Shown here piece by piece: positions 36,871 to 49,083 of a stretch of 64,000 nucleotides of DNA. This DNA is from Karalla daura (lineage: Eukaryota > Chordata > Actinopteri > Chaetodontiformes > Leiognathidae), in contig CM055196.1 of NCBI GenBank assembly GCA_029224185.1, positions 7,796,427-7,860,426 of the forward strand. Reading direction: 5' to 3'. A model generated the notes under the pieces. That model worked only from the letters and a program-made list of their open reading frames with translations, had not been told where the DNA came from and did no database searches. Positions within the stretch are counted from its first letter, which is position 1, and every line of letters begins with the position of its first letter. The position numbers and the translations under genes are program-made.

Positions 36871-39800
36871 CGCCTCTGGTTTTATTCTCAAAACCTCCAA
36901 ACTCAGCACAACAAAACAACAGAAACGTGAAAACAACTGAAAATAAGATTCACGGCGACAGAGAAACACTGACGGCACTATGCACACCCTGAAAAGGTCA
37001 GGAGCTAACATTTTAAGAAACACATCAGCACAGACAAAGGCAAATAGAGAGGTAGAAAAATGATCCTCATTTATCAAACAAAAAAGGGTGAAATTGCTGC
37101 TAACGTTCTGTAATTTTGCAGAGCTTCAGCTGTTTCTGTGTTTGCGTATCAGCGCAGTAATCTCATTCCTCAGCCATGTGTCGTTCCTTGAGGGGATGCC
37201 GTCTTTAACAGCGATAAGGTCACATCAGAGTCGGATAAGGCAGGTAGCTCTGAGGGCCTAGATTCAGCCTGGTGTGAAGCTATGGAGCACTGTGCATCTG
37301 CCTGCTGTGAGTCCCGGACCTGCAGCAGACACAGTCCTGGGTTTCATTACGATCATCCCTCTGTATTTAACAACCCGTCTGGGCAGCTCTGCTCTGTGCA
37401 CCAGCTGGGAGCTGTCTGGCTCGTACTTTGACACACACAACATGAAAACTGGAACTTTAATGATCCCAGTGGGGAATACCAAGGAAGGAACAGACTTTAA
37501 TTATTACCTAGAAAGTCAGTGGGACACGGTTTGACTGACAGCAGCAAGCTCGAGGATCGGGCAAACATTTGGACTGTGCCTCTTGTCATTTGTCAAGTTT
37601 CAGATTTTTCTCATGACATTGTGTTTGGCTCAATTTGTCCCCTTCTTAATACAGTCCTTTGTGCTGTGCAGCGGTAATGTCCGTACCTGATAAGCTGCAC
37701 TACAGGAGAAGGGAAAATGGAAAGCAGGTGCAAATCTGTGGTGAAAAGAAAAAGGCGACTGATGCAGACGCTATAAATCTAAAGTGTATCTTGCTTTGTC
37801 TGCACTTTAACCAGACAGTACCGTATACAACAATATGAAAGAGGAAATGAATGAAGAAAAATTGTTGACTGTGGAGGTGCAGTGTCCAAACATTTGAGCT
37901 TTGCTATATATCACAATACTGAAGTAGTTAAGAGCAGCTGCAGGACAGTATGGTGCCTACCATATAAATGTATATTCTGGAGGCAGGACATTGAGATTAA
38001 TTGGAGAACCATAATTGCTGCAGTTTTGTTCTTATTTGCAAGCTTGCGATATGCAGCTCGTCCCCATCAGGCACCATCAAACATCTCTCCGTTACTGGAA
38101 ACAACACCAAGCAGACATTTAGACTTGCCACAGCCTCGGCTGTTTTCCTTCTCCTCATCCTGGCATCAGGCTGCCTCTGTCCCATCACCACAGCTCTAAA
38201 GCGCACAGAACGCACAAGAACGAAAACCACAATAAAGACAAGAGTGCAAATTTAAGACACAACTCAGAATTTTAATAATTTTTAACAAGTATAGGTATGG
38301 ATTTACACTCTGTTCATAACTTTCTTTCTGTTTGCTTTATGTAGTTTTGTACATATTCTGTGCGTGCAAGGCAAAGATCAACATGACGGTAGAAAATAAA
38401 AATCTCCCCTGGGATGAGACGGAGGCTCAGGTTGCTGACAGCACAGGGAGCTGAGCTGAGGTCTGCTCTTACAAAACACACACCGTTCTCCACAACCACC
38501 CTGAGAGTTTGATAGACACTCGTGTTGTTAACTCACAAAATATATTCTGATATATTGGTCTTTTATTAGGATCTCGTCTGGACCTCCTGTGATTATTACA
38601 TGTGCTGTATGTATGACTAATGGAGTGACTGAAGCTTGAATCGATTTGAATGCCACACACTGACGTGATTTCACAGAAAGATGCAAAAAACATGCAGAAG
38701 TATAGTGTCCCGTGTGTTAATCTGGAGATTCTAAAAGGCTTAATGTGAAAACATCTCTACAGAGAAGAGAAGAAAAAAAAAAAAGAAAAGGGAGAGTTTA
38801 CCAAATGGATGGCATGATGGGACTCAGAAAGACGGCAAATGGCTTTGACATCATCTCAATGTATAAATATAAAAAAAATCAAAATACGACTGCGCCACCG
38901 GGAGCCACTTTGCTATGGAATCTGGCAGAAACGTTAGGAAGTATGTTTTTTAAAAAAAGAAATCTATAAACATCAAAGTAAGGCAAAATCTTAAGATTCA
39001 TGTATCTTAATCTTAGCCTAGTCCCGTTCCTCCAAGTTATCAACCGCATTGACTCTGACTGAACAGAGTCCCAGCGCTGTCTGAAAAAAGAACAACTGAA
39101 CCCAGCGGGAGCCTCTGAGAGCAGAGCTTCGTCTGGGATGATCCGGATCCAAACAAATATGTCGAGGAGGATGAAACAGACACGGCTACGGAGACCGGTG
39201 CTTGTTGACTGACAAATCAGCCCTTACATGAGAACAGTACAAAAGAAACACCTGAAAAAAGAAAAATCGAACCAAAAAAAAGAAAAAAGTTTGTTGGTCC
39301 CTCTATGACATGAGGAAACTGCGAGCGGAGAACGAAACAGAGACGACACGGGGCTCGGCAGCTGAGCTGAGCTCAGTGATGTTATGTCTAGCACCACGCG
39401 CCATGTTGTGGGACGGGAGTCCACCGACAACAATGGCTTTGTCACTGACGGTCACTTTGCACACCTTGACGACCTGTCTCACCTGAGCTCTGGGCAGCTG
39501 GAGTCTGGGGAGGGCTGGGTTTGGTCCCCATCGTGCACATAGACTTCTACAGCCAGCCTCCTCTCATCAGACACTAATGAGGGGACGTTTGGGGGGGGGG
39601 TTGGGTTGCGGGTATATGTCTGCGCCTTCGTGGCCCTATCTCCCTGAACACACCACATTTCGCTTGTCGTCGTCTCCATAAACCTCTGTGGCTTTGATAA
39701 CACATCTCTTGTACTGAGGCCGTTCACACAGTGTGTATCTGGCACCTCTTCCTCCTCTGGAGGGGGGGTGGGGCGGGGGGTGACTCGCTGCCTCAGCAGT

Positions 39801-40820
39801 GTAAGTGTTCCAGCGCTGTGGAGCTGGCAGGGCCAGGACGCGGGCAGCTCGTTTTCTGCTATTTTCAGTTAGAGGCCGTGATGGAAACTGCGGGACGGAG
39901 CGGTGACACTGATCGGTTGGATGTCACAGTGATTGGCTCGGGGAACGAAAAAAACGTAAACGGCGAAATCGTCCCGAATGAAGACGTCACAGGCCCTCCG
40001 TGTCGTGTCGCTATGCTGTTGCTGCCTACTGCGCTGTGCCTTGCCCAGACTGGATACGGAGGGGAGCTATAGAGAGGCGGTTGCATATCGGATGTAAGGA
40101 TGCAGGTGGGTGCGGGGACTCGTCATGGGTGGTGCAAACGGAGGCAGAAGGTTAATGAGTTTGACAGCGACACAATGAGAGGGGAAAAAAAATACTGCTT
40201 ATCCTGCAGCTTTGTTCACCATTGATGTACGGATATGAGGATATAGGAAGCCTGGGGCAAAATGATGGGTAATTGTTGGTCACTTTCGACATCAGTCAGG
40301 ATGAGCTGGCAACACACACACACGCACACACAGACACACACACACAGTCAGTGTGTGTGTGTTGCCAGGCAGCTACAGCCAACACTTCACATTTGCTGTT
40401 TCGGGGGACAAGTATGCACAAGCTGCAAACGCCAACTCATAGGATGTGATTCCTCACACACACCATAGAAAGTGCGATTGGACTGAACAACACGTCCAAA
40501 AAAACAAAAAAATCTGGTAAAGGATGTAAACCTCAAATAGGTTAGAACCAGCAGGTGGCGCTTGATTTTGTCGTCTGTACACGTTTGCCCCAAACAGCCA
40601 GCGTTAGCAGCAGCTCTGCTCTGCTGGAGGAAACAACATTCAAGCTGCTCTCAGATCTCCTATGTCCTCCCAGCTCCTCATCTGGCTGATGTCATAGAGC
40701 CCTCCCCTCCTCCTTCTCCTCCTCCTCCTCCTCCTCCTCCTCCTCCCCCTCCCCCTCCTCTCTCTCCCAGGTGTGTCCTCTCTCCTCAGGTGCGTCATTC
40801 TGTGTGTGTGTGTGTGTGTA
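36871..40820. other. Convergent ric8a/carmil2 intergenic region with carmil2 3' UTR
   Basis: No coding exon is seen. The right part is expected to be the carmil2 3' UTR on the minus strand. Candidate minus-strand signals are AATAAA at 38562-38567 and ATTAAA near 38273-38278, giving a 3' UTR of 2.2-2.5 kb. A GGA-repeat (sense strand) lies at about 40706-40762, and GT/CA runs at 40315-40361 and 40801-40819. The two transcripts' 3' ends appear to be about 1.4 kb apart. Confidence 0.45.
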
Positions 40821-42503
40821 TTATTCAGACAGAGGGGGCTCAGTTCTTTGGTCTGCTGGCTCTGCCTTGGTTGTGTGCTGTTTGGAGGCCGCCTCCCCTC
40901 TCTCCTGTGTGCTGTTCCTCAGATCCAGCGCAGCTGCTATTGTGCCGGAGCCCCTCTCCTTCTGGGCCGCGGGGCTCGCTCGGGGGCTTCCCGGGGACGC
41001 GGACACAGCTGGGGCTGTGCTGGGAGACTTTTCTTGGGGAGGTGGGGACACCAGCAGTTTGTCCAGAGTTGGGGGCGACGTCGGGGCCGTGCCGGGGCTC
41101 TTTCTCTGGGAGGCGAGGATGACGGGGGGCTTATCCAGGGTGTGGGTTCGTGCGGGAAGTCGTTCCAGGACAGAGGGGGCTTTGTTGAGGCCGTCGGTCG
41201 GACTGAAGAGTCTCGGAGGTGGTGCTTCGGGTTGAGCCTGAGCTTTGGCCGAGCCTGATGCGTCCTTCTCCCCCGGAGCAGGGGGCTTGGATTCAGCCCC
41301 ACAACTCGTCCTCCCTTTCTCCTGGACTGGCTCCTTGGCTTGGAAGAAGGAAAAAAACATGCAGTATAATATGAAGAATATGTTAAACAACAAATCAAAG
41401 GAAAACAGGTAGAATGAGAATCACAAGTTAGACATCTGTCTTACCCTCCTGAGCTCGTTGTGCTTCCTCGCCGCCTGATGGGTCTTCAGTGCAGGTGGGC
41501 AGATCCCCTCTGTTGCCCCGGAATCGGATGGGCGACCTCTGTAAAACTGCCTTGAGCTCTGAGAGAGAGGACGAGCGAGACAGAGGGGCGTCAGAGCGCA
41601 GCCGAACATGATGACAAAGGCTCTGTCTTTGTCTCGAGCACTGATGCCGAACACGAGGCCTTCGGAGAACCTGACTCAGTGAAAGTCTGAGATCCTGGGA
41701 TGAACAGGATCTCATCCCAGGACCAAACAGTGTGACCAGAACCTCAACAGTGAACTAAATGGTTGAATATTGAGATATATCACTGAAATTGTCACATGCC
41801 TTCATTCGCTCACACTTTCTGTCACGTTGTGTGAGTTTCTTTAACTGCCATTTCAATATCCACAATTTATATGTGAATGAAGATGGTGGTGATGTTTTTG
41901 GGCCTTTAGCTGGGACTGGACAAGCAAAGCCGAGGTAGAAGTGGTTCTTCTCCTGCTTTAACTCAGCTGCCGAGTTTACTTTTTACGGCTGCCTTTTGAA
42001 CACATTTCAAGGACCAGGAGATTATATCATCCTCAAAGCTTCTGCATTGATCTGCTGTGCATCTGACCCAGGCAAAATCGATTGACGGTGGACATTTTCC
42101 AGACTCGAGGAGCAGAAACAGAGCTGTAAATCAGCTGCAGCTCAAAGTTTAATGTAATCTGGAATTACATTCCCGGCCTCGCTGTAACTGCTAGGTGTTA
42201 AAAAAAAAATCTGTCCAATCTTTCTATTCAACCTTTATCTTATCTGTCCTGTCTACCTCCACTATCACCGCTAGTTGCACTGTAAGCACTTATACAGTCC
42301 CTCAACTCTAAATCGCTTTGGATAAAAGCATCTGCCAAATGAGTACATGAAGATTTTTTACATTTCTGCACCCAACATTTCATGTTTTAAGTCTCACCCT
42401 GTGTCATGGCCAGGGCGTCCTCGTGGACGGACACGGCCCTGCGCTGCGGCAGCGGCTTCATATGTTGCCGTGGCTTAGGGAGACTCTCTGAAAAGTGAGC
42501 GAG

Positions 42504-42574
<71 letters not shown>

Positions 42575-45140
42575 AAGCAAGATTATAGGTACAATACATA
42601 GACAGACAAATGTGCTGGTTGAATCCTCTGCTGCTAAAATGGTGACAAAATGCGTCCACTCCAGTACATAACGCATCCTCTAATAGAGTACATGATATAA
42701 CATAAGAATAATCCAACATATCAGATTATAATTCCATTACGTTGATTTAACTGAGCACACCTTATCAGCAGTCCTAGACGGGAAATCCTGAATGCCTCGT
42801 GTACTAATAAATGACATTAGATTATTGTGAGAGACGTTACGTAAGTGTCGATTTCAATGTCTCACGGGCCATAAATGTAACCACGCCGCTGAACGCACCT
42901 CTCCTCGGTGTGACATCAATGTCATTATCTTCACACTTTTGTCTCCTCCTGAGCCCTTTGCCAGTACTTCACGCCTCATTTCCCCCTGAGGACCCTCAGG
43001 CCGAGCCACTGCGCCTCACGTGTGGACTGTCATGGCCATGATGACCCCCAGGATGTTCAAAATTCCAACGTCCTCGCCCCCAAAACCCAAATAACCCTGA
43101 AATAAGCCCTGAAAGCATCTTGCGAGCTCTTCTTCTCTCTTCTGCTCTCTCTTCTTCTCTCCATCTTTTAAATGGCGGCGTTGGGCTAAATTAAATCAGC
43201 CCATCACGGGGCGTGTAATGATACCTGTCAATCATCATTAAATGAAGTCAGCCCGTACAGACATAGCGAGGGTGGGGCATGATACCTGCCAATCATTTAG
43301 ACTCGGAAAATAAATAAGAGCAGATTTGATGCTGCCGGGCTACATAAAATTACCTCATTTAGAGATATCCTACAACCATTTAGGGCTGTTTCCACATAAG
43401 GTTTCACTAAAACTTATGACATCATAACTCATCTTCTCATCTACATAATGTAGGGAGGGCTTTGCCCCCCTAACCCACTGATACCAGCCATCACTGGTCC
43501 AGACCGCTGTGAATCTGCACCACGCCTCACCTGGTGTCTCATAAAAGCCGACAAACAGCTCAAACCCAATTAGGATGGATTACAGTGAGGCAACGAGACC
43601 AGTCAGCCTACCGTCGGTCACTGATTGTGCTTTCTCGGAGCGGTCCTGTGTGCTGGGACCCCTCCATGGAGACGGGGCCGGGGGAAGCAGCTCTTTCCTG
43701 GGTGACGAGGCTGTGGCTGCCCCCCGGGGACCCTCCTGGCTTCCGTTCTGCTGATGGAGATCAGAGAGGCGCGTTAGACTAACGAGGCCGATAGCTCTTG
43801 ACTGATATCAGTGTAAGGAGGCTGAGAAGCGCTGCATCATTAAATAAACAGCCTGGGTTGGTGGTGAAACACGATAAGGAATTTATGAGCTCCCCCCCTC
43901 TGCTAAAACATAGGCAGCCTACTCCAGCTCTGCAATAACTCCCACTCTCATGAAACATTCATCTCGGCGGTCAGTTTTGGAGGTTGGTCTTTGTGCTGCT
44001 GATGAATTGTACTATATAAGAGGTGTTTCAGATATCTAGTCCATCCCCACTAATATTAACAGAGTGGATGAAATGTCAGATATCAGCACCTGGGTGTGTA
44101 TTTGACTGATGGTTGTGGCTCTGGAATAGCAATTAGTCAATGCTGAAAGGTCACACAGTTTCAAAACTTTGTGGTTCCTGAAAGAGCGCAACTCTAAAAG
44201 TGATAACAAGTGTTTATCAGATAGATATTGTGATTGAGGTTTCTATGAAATGCCACTATCAGCTTCACTGTTTCACACGTCTATATTCAGCCTCCAATTC
44301 CAGAAAATAGACGCAGCGTAAAATGTCAATGAAGACACAACACAATGCCATGCGTTGCTGAACCTGAGTAGTAGCAGTAGCATCCTTTATGAAATCAATA
44401 CCATCGTTGAACATGCTCTATGGTACATTACTATGCTGTAAAACATGCATTTGCACTTTCTGCATACACAGTGCTCTTAAGTGCAAAATTACACTATGGG
44501 TTAGATGCTAATTGCATTTCACTGGGTGGTACTTGTACTGAGCCTCACACATCCTTTCCCTTTCATACACAATGGTGAAAATTTCACCTGTGCAGCAATC
44601 TAAACACAATCCGGTCTAGAGGCCAGGTGGACAGTGCCTGTTGACAGTTTCTGTAAATTGATTTTTTGTTCAAAATACAAACACACAAAAACACTGACTT
44701 TCTCCTTGTGGCAGCAGAGAGGCAAACATCAGTTACCTGTGCTGTGGCCTCCACTGTCCGGCATTCGTGAGCGTGTGCTCTGAGCTGGACTCTCTCTGCA
44801 GAGGAGCTGGGAGGAGGAGCAGAGGAAGGACGGACTCCTCCTCCTCCTCCTGCAGGAGCAGTCGGGGTGGGCAGAGGAGGCTTGGTTATGATGGCAGGTT
44901 TGGGTGGGAGGGGGCCGATGGGGCGCTCTGGGAGGGCGGGCTTCGGGTGCAGGGGAGGCTCCGGTTGGATGGGCTCCAGCGCTCTCATAGGATGCCGGGG
45001 GTCTGCTGGGAACAGAGGGCGAGAGCAGCAGTGAGCCATTGGAGGGTGAGTCCGGTCGGTCCAATCACTGACTGCAGGTCGCATGCATGTTTGGGGAGGG
45101 ATAAAACACAGAAACCATGGCAGCACAGCAGAGACCACAC

Positions 45141-45180
<40 letters not shown>

Positions 45181-46677
45181 CCTGCCTGCCACGTCACACT
45201 GTTTGGGCCAGGGGCCATGATGATGATGATGATGTCACTAGCTCTTATGTCACACTCAGCTGGCTTCTGGTAATTTGAGGAAACAGTGTGTTGTAAATTT
45301 TGGCAAGCAAAAACAAAAGTGAAAAGGTTTCCCCAACATCTAATGTCATTACTATGTTGTTAAGAAGATGTGAAATCTCTTCAGAGGACACTGTTTTTTT
45401 TTCATCCTTCAGGTTTGTCCTTCATGTGCTCCTGTCAAGTTGCACTACTTCAAAGCATGAAGTCGAGCTGACGTAGATGAATTATTGCTGGCTAAATGTA
45501 AATGGATATCCCATTCCAGTCTCATGGCGCTGCATTATAAATATGAAAAACAGTGCGAAACAAAACAAAACACCCACATACATTCAATTTTATATTTTAA
45601 AAAGATTTTGCTTAACTTTTGCCCTGCTAGTCTTTTTTAAACAAAAGTAACTCAAATGGGCCTATTTCCATCAGTGGATTTATCCATGTCTGGTCCTTTT
45701 GGTGCATATTCAGGGCAGCGAGTAAAGTGTGAGTGTGGCTGGTTCCAAATAAACGTGTGTGCTCATGTAACGAAGGAAATCATCATCCAGCAGAAGAGTG
45801 TGACTCACTGCGGCGGTTTTAATAGTTGCTGCACAACAATGGAGCTCCTTGGCAGAGAGGGATTAAGATATATCAGGCCCTTCATTCGCACACAGTGTTT
45901 GTAGATAGGCTGAACCCAGTGACCTGCCTGTGCGGGCACACGGGAATCTTGGTGTTATCATCATGCACGTGGTACAAGGTGCGGAAAAGTCTGATACCTG
46001 ATGAAGTGGACATGGTTCGGGGCTTCATGGAGGTGGGAGGGGGTTGAGGTTTGTCCAGGATAGCACCTGAGAGACAGAGGTAGCAGTGAAGCCAAAGGAG
46101 AATTGATAATCCACCTTTACACGTGGTGGTTACAATGTGAAATGAGAAGATTAACAGCAAGTGTTAGGCCCACAAACACAGTGTCAGGTCAGTAACTTAT
46201 CTGCCCGCAGCTTATTAAACTCATAGGGCACAAAAGATACGTTTCCATTTAGTCATCAGTAGTGTTTTCATTCATTGTTTATGACGAAGACTGTAAATTA
46301 AACTTCTTGGATGAATAAAAAAAACAGTATTTTCATAAGTGTTGAGGGTTCAGACAAACCAGCATGCTGCCTACCTTCAGAGTTGGCCTTTCTCAGCTCC
46401 TCATCTTTATTCTGCAACAGATATATGCATACACAAGTTGAGAAGAGCCCCCCACCTTCACATCCACACCAGCATCACTGTCTGATATCCAGGACAGAAT
46501 ACAGGCTCTCAACCAAGCAAACAAACAACAATAGCAGCAGCATGACATCGGCCCACGGCTATCCCACCGTACCTGGCTTATCTTGGTGTCAGCAGGCGGA
46601 GTTTTGGCTACACCCATTCTGTGCAGCATCACCTGCAGCTTCTGCTCAAAACTAGGTGTGCTCTCAGATGCGTGTTT
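40821..46677 (-). CDS. carmil2: carmil2 C-terminal exons (proline-rich tail)
   Basis: Eight exons. 46573-46677 encodes SFEQKLQVMLHRMGVAK, close to the CARMIL2 VMLQRIGV block. 46375-46411 is only 37 nt (NKDEELRKANSE). 45998-46066 reads ILDKPQPPPTSMKPRTMS. 44737-45002 is Pro-rich with several PxxP stretches (PLPPKPAI, KPPLPTP). 43612-43747 follows, then 42398-42487 with RRAVSVHEDAL, 41445-41558 with LKAVLQRSPIRFRG, and the last exon, Pro/Ser/Lys-rich, ending EPPLSE-stop. The repeated PxxPxR-like motifs suggest SH3-domain partners, consistent with the known CARMIL2 adaptor role. The tail from the CSI exon onward is 782 aa, which I judge much longer than in mammalian CARMIL2. Confidence 0.88.
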
Positions 46678-47580
46678 CTGGAAGACGATAAAATCTTTAG
46701 CAACTACTAGCAGAACAAAAAACAAAAAAAAAACATTTTATGCAGACTCTGCACGTCAACCATTTTGGGTAGGAAAGTATAATATAATATAATATACGCT
46801 AGCTGACTGCAAGAACAAGACAAAGAGTTGAAATAATAATTAGAGTAATTATGCAACGACAACAGTATTTGTGTAAAACGGAGAGCAGCAGAGTGTGACA
46901 TGACTTCACTCTTGTTTTCCTTGTGGTTTCGCTCCAGTGGAGATGCGCATTGTTCTGTGAGCACCATGACACCGGGCTAACACTGTGTTGAATTTTAAGC
47001 TGGGGGAAAATTAGTATTGAACAGATCAGCGTTAGATATACTTCCAGCGATGCTTTTCACATGTAATTCACCGCACCTTGGTATCCACTTGTGGCATTAA
47101 TGCAACAAATGTAAGCATACAAAGATTTTTGAGACAGAACAAGCCTTCTCCACTAAGTCTATCCATACATATATCATCCTACCAATGTAGAACCCAATAG
47201 TTTTACAGGGGACTGCTGGTGTCTATTTCCAGCACACATGGGACAGAGGCAGGAAATACACTATGGCGACCAGCCATAGTGCATGGAAAAAGCTCCATGC
47301 AAATACAGGGAATACATGCTAACTCCATTCATAAAGGCCATGGTCTGACCAGGATTTGAACCGGGGACCTTCTTGCAGTGACATGACAGTGTTAACTATT
47401 AAGTCACTATTTAGTCACTGTACCAGCAAAATAACGAAAAAATAAAGAAAAAAGAGGGGAAAAAAGGCCAGTTTCCAGTGCAGGATCTGAGCAGTTATTT
47501 ACATTAATAGTTGTTGGCGTGTTCGTGTCAGGGCATGTCCCCTTGCTCAAGAGTCGTCTCTTCTCTGATGAGATGATGTG

Positions 47581-47642
<62 letters not shown>

Positions 47643-49052
47643 CCGAGAGTATTGTCTGACTGACCTTACTGTGCGTGTCATCCTTGTCCTCGGGTTCTAA
47701 TCCTGTTAGCAGTATGAGACTCTGGCTCTTGCCTTCCCTCAGCGACCTCTTGGTCACCTTCAGCCTCCTCTCCCCGTACGGAGTCCCTCCCAAAGTCGCC
47801 TCCTTCGGGCCGCCCTCCTCCTCCCGCTCACCGAGAATGGGGCCGGCCTCCGGGCCGGGGACGCGGCTGGGTGAGGCAGGAGGCGCCTGCTCAGAGCGGT
47901 CGGGGCTGGGGGCGGCGGCAGGGTGAGAGGGAGCGGTCTCACTGGGAGTCGTCCTCGTGGTTAACGTATTGGCAGGCGCCATCGCTCCCTTCGCATCGCC
48001 TGCAAGATGGTGGCTGGTGGCAAGGGTTCCTTCTGTGGTGGCGGCATCATTAGATAGGTTAGCATCTTCCACTGCCCTCGCCCCTCTCCCCTTCTCTCTC
48101 TCCTTGTCCCTCTCCCTCTCCCTCTCCCTTTCTTTGGCCTCGCGGAGGGGTCGAATGAGGTCAGCGATGGAGGTCCTTTTGACCTTCACCCCCTCTCCTC
48201 CGCCCTCGCCCCCTCCGGCCTTGGGGGCTCGGCTGCCTCGAGCCCTCTTGAAGGCAAAGAAGTCGCCAAACTTTTTCTTGATGTTTTTGGTGGGGAGTGT
48301 GGTGGTGGTGGCGGAGGTGGTGGTGGTGGAGGTGACAGAGGGGGGCAGAGGGGGGGTGGGGGATGTGGAGAGGGGTTGTGCATCGGCTGATGTGAGGGGA
48401 GTGTCAGTAGATGGGACAGAGGGAGAGGTGACGGTGGTGGTGGAGGTGGAGGTGGTGGTAAAGGAGGAGGTGATGTTGTCAGACGAAGAGGAAAAGGGGG
48501 TTGAGGCTGAGGGGGTGGAGCTCGACTCTGAGGGAGTGGCTTGGGCAGGGATTGACTCCTCCCACCGGCCTTTTCTGCAGCAGGGAGACAGCAGAAAGAG
48601 CAACAGACAAGAAGAGACACTCAGTACTACAACTACTGCTACAGGACTCAAGACACATGCTCAGTTCAGAAACACAAGAAAGGTCATGCAAAACAGCACA
48701 CAGAGCAAAATCCTCTCTCAGTGGTTCCTCCTCTCTGCTCCACTGGGGGCACGGCTGTCGGTCATCATGCCGAGACAACCACTGCTCCGATTTGGCTCGA
48801 TGTCATTTCTCCTGCATGAATTACTTTAATCTGGAATCAGTATCCTACTTGCTACTAGCGAAACTGCAGGAAAATGTTCTTAAATGAGGCTTTAAGTCCT
48901 GATGGGTCCAGGATATTACCAGGATATTACCTATGATTCTATCACTATTGTAACTCTGGATACACAACACCTGTTACCCTAAAAGCAGGTCATTTTGGTG
49001 TGTGGCTGGTGTCAAAAAAAGAAGAAAATAATCCTCAAAATTGAATGTGGGC

Positions 49053-49083
<31 letters not shown>

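Noticed and set aside
40562..41258. Three overlapping plus-strand open frames of 150-190 codons
   Set aside because: Shadows of the last carmil2 exon and its GGA-repeat 3' UTR; their content is poly-Pro or Gly-rich with no domain.
47957..48829. 290-codon open frame on the plus strand
   Set aside because: It is the antisense of the large carmil2 exon; poly-Val/Glu/Ser-Leu repeats mirror Thr/Pro/Arg-Glu coding repeats, and no family is recognisable.
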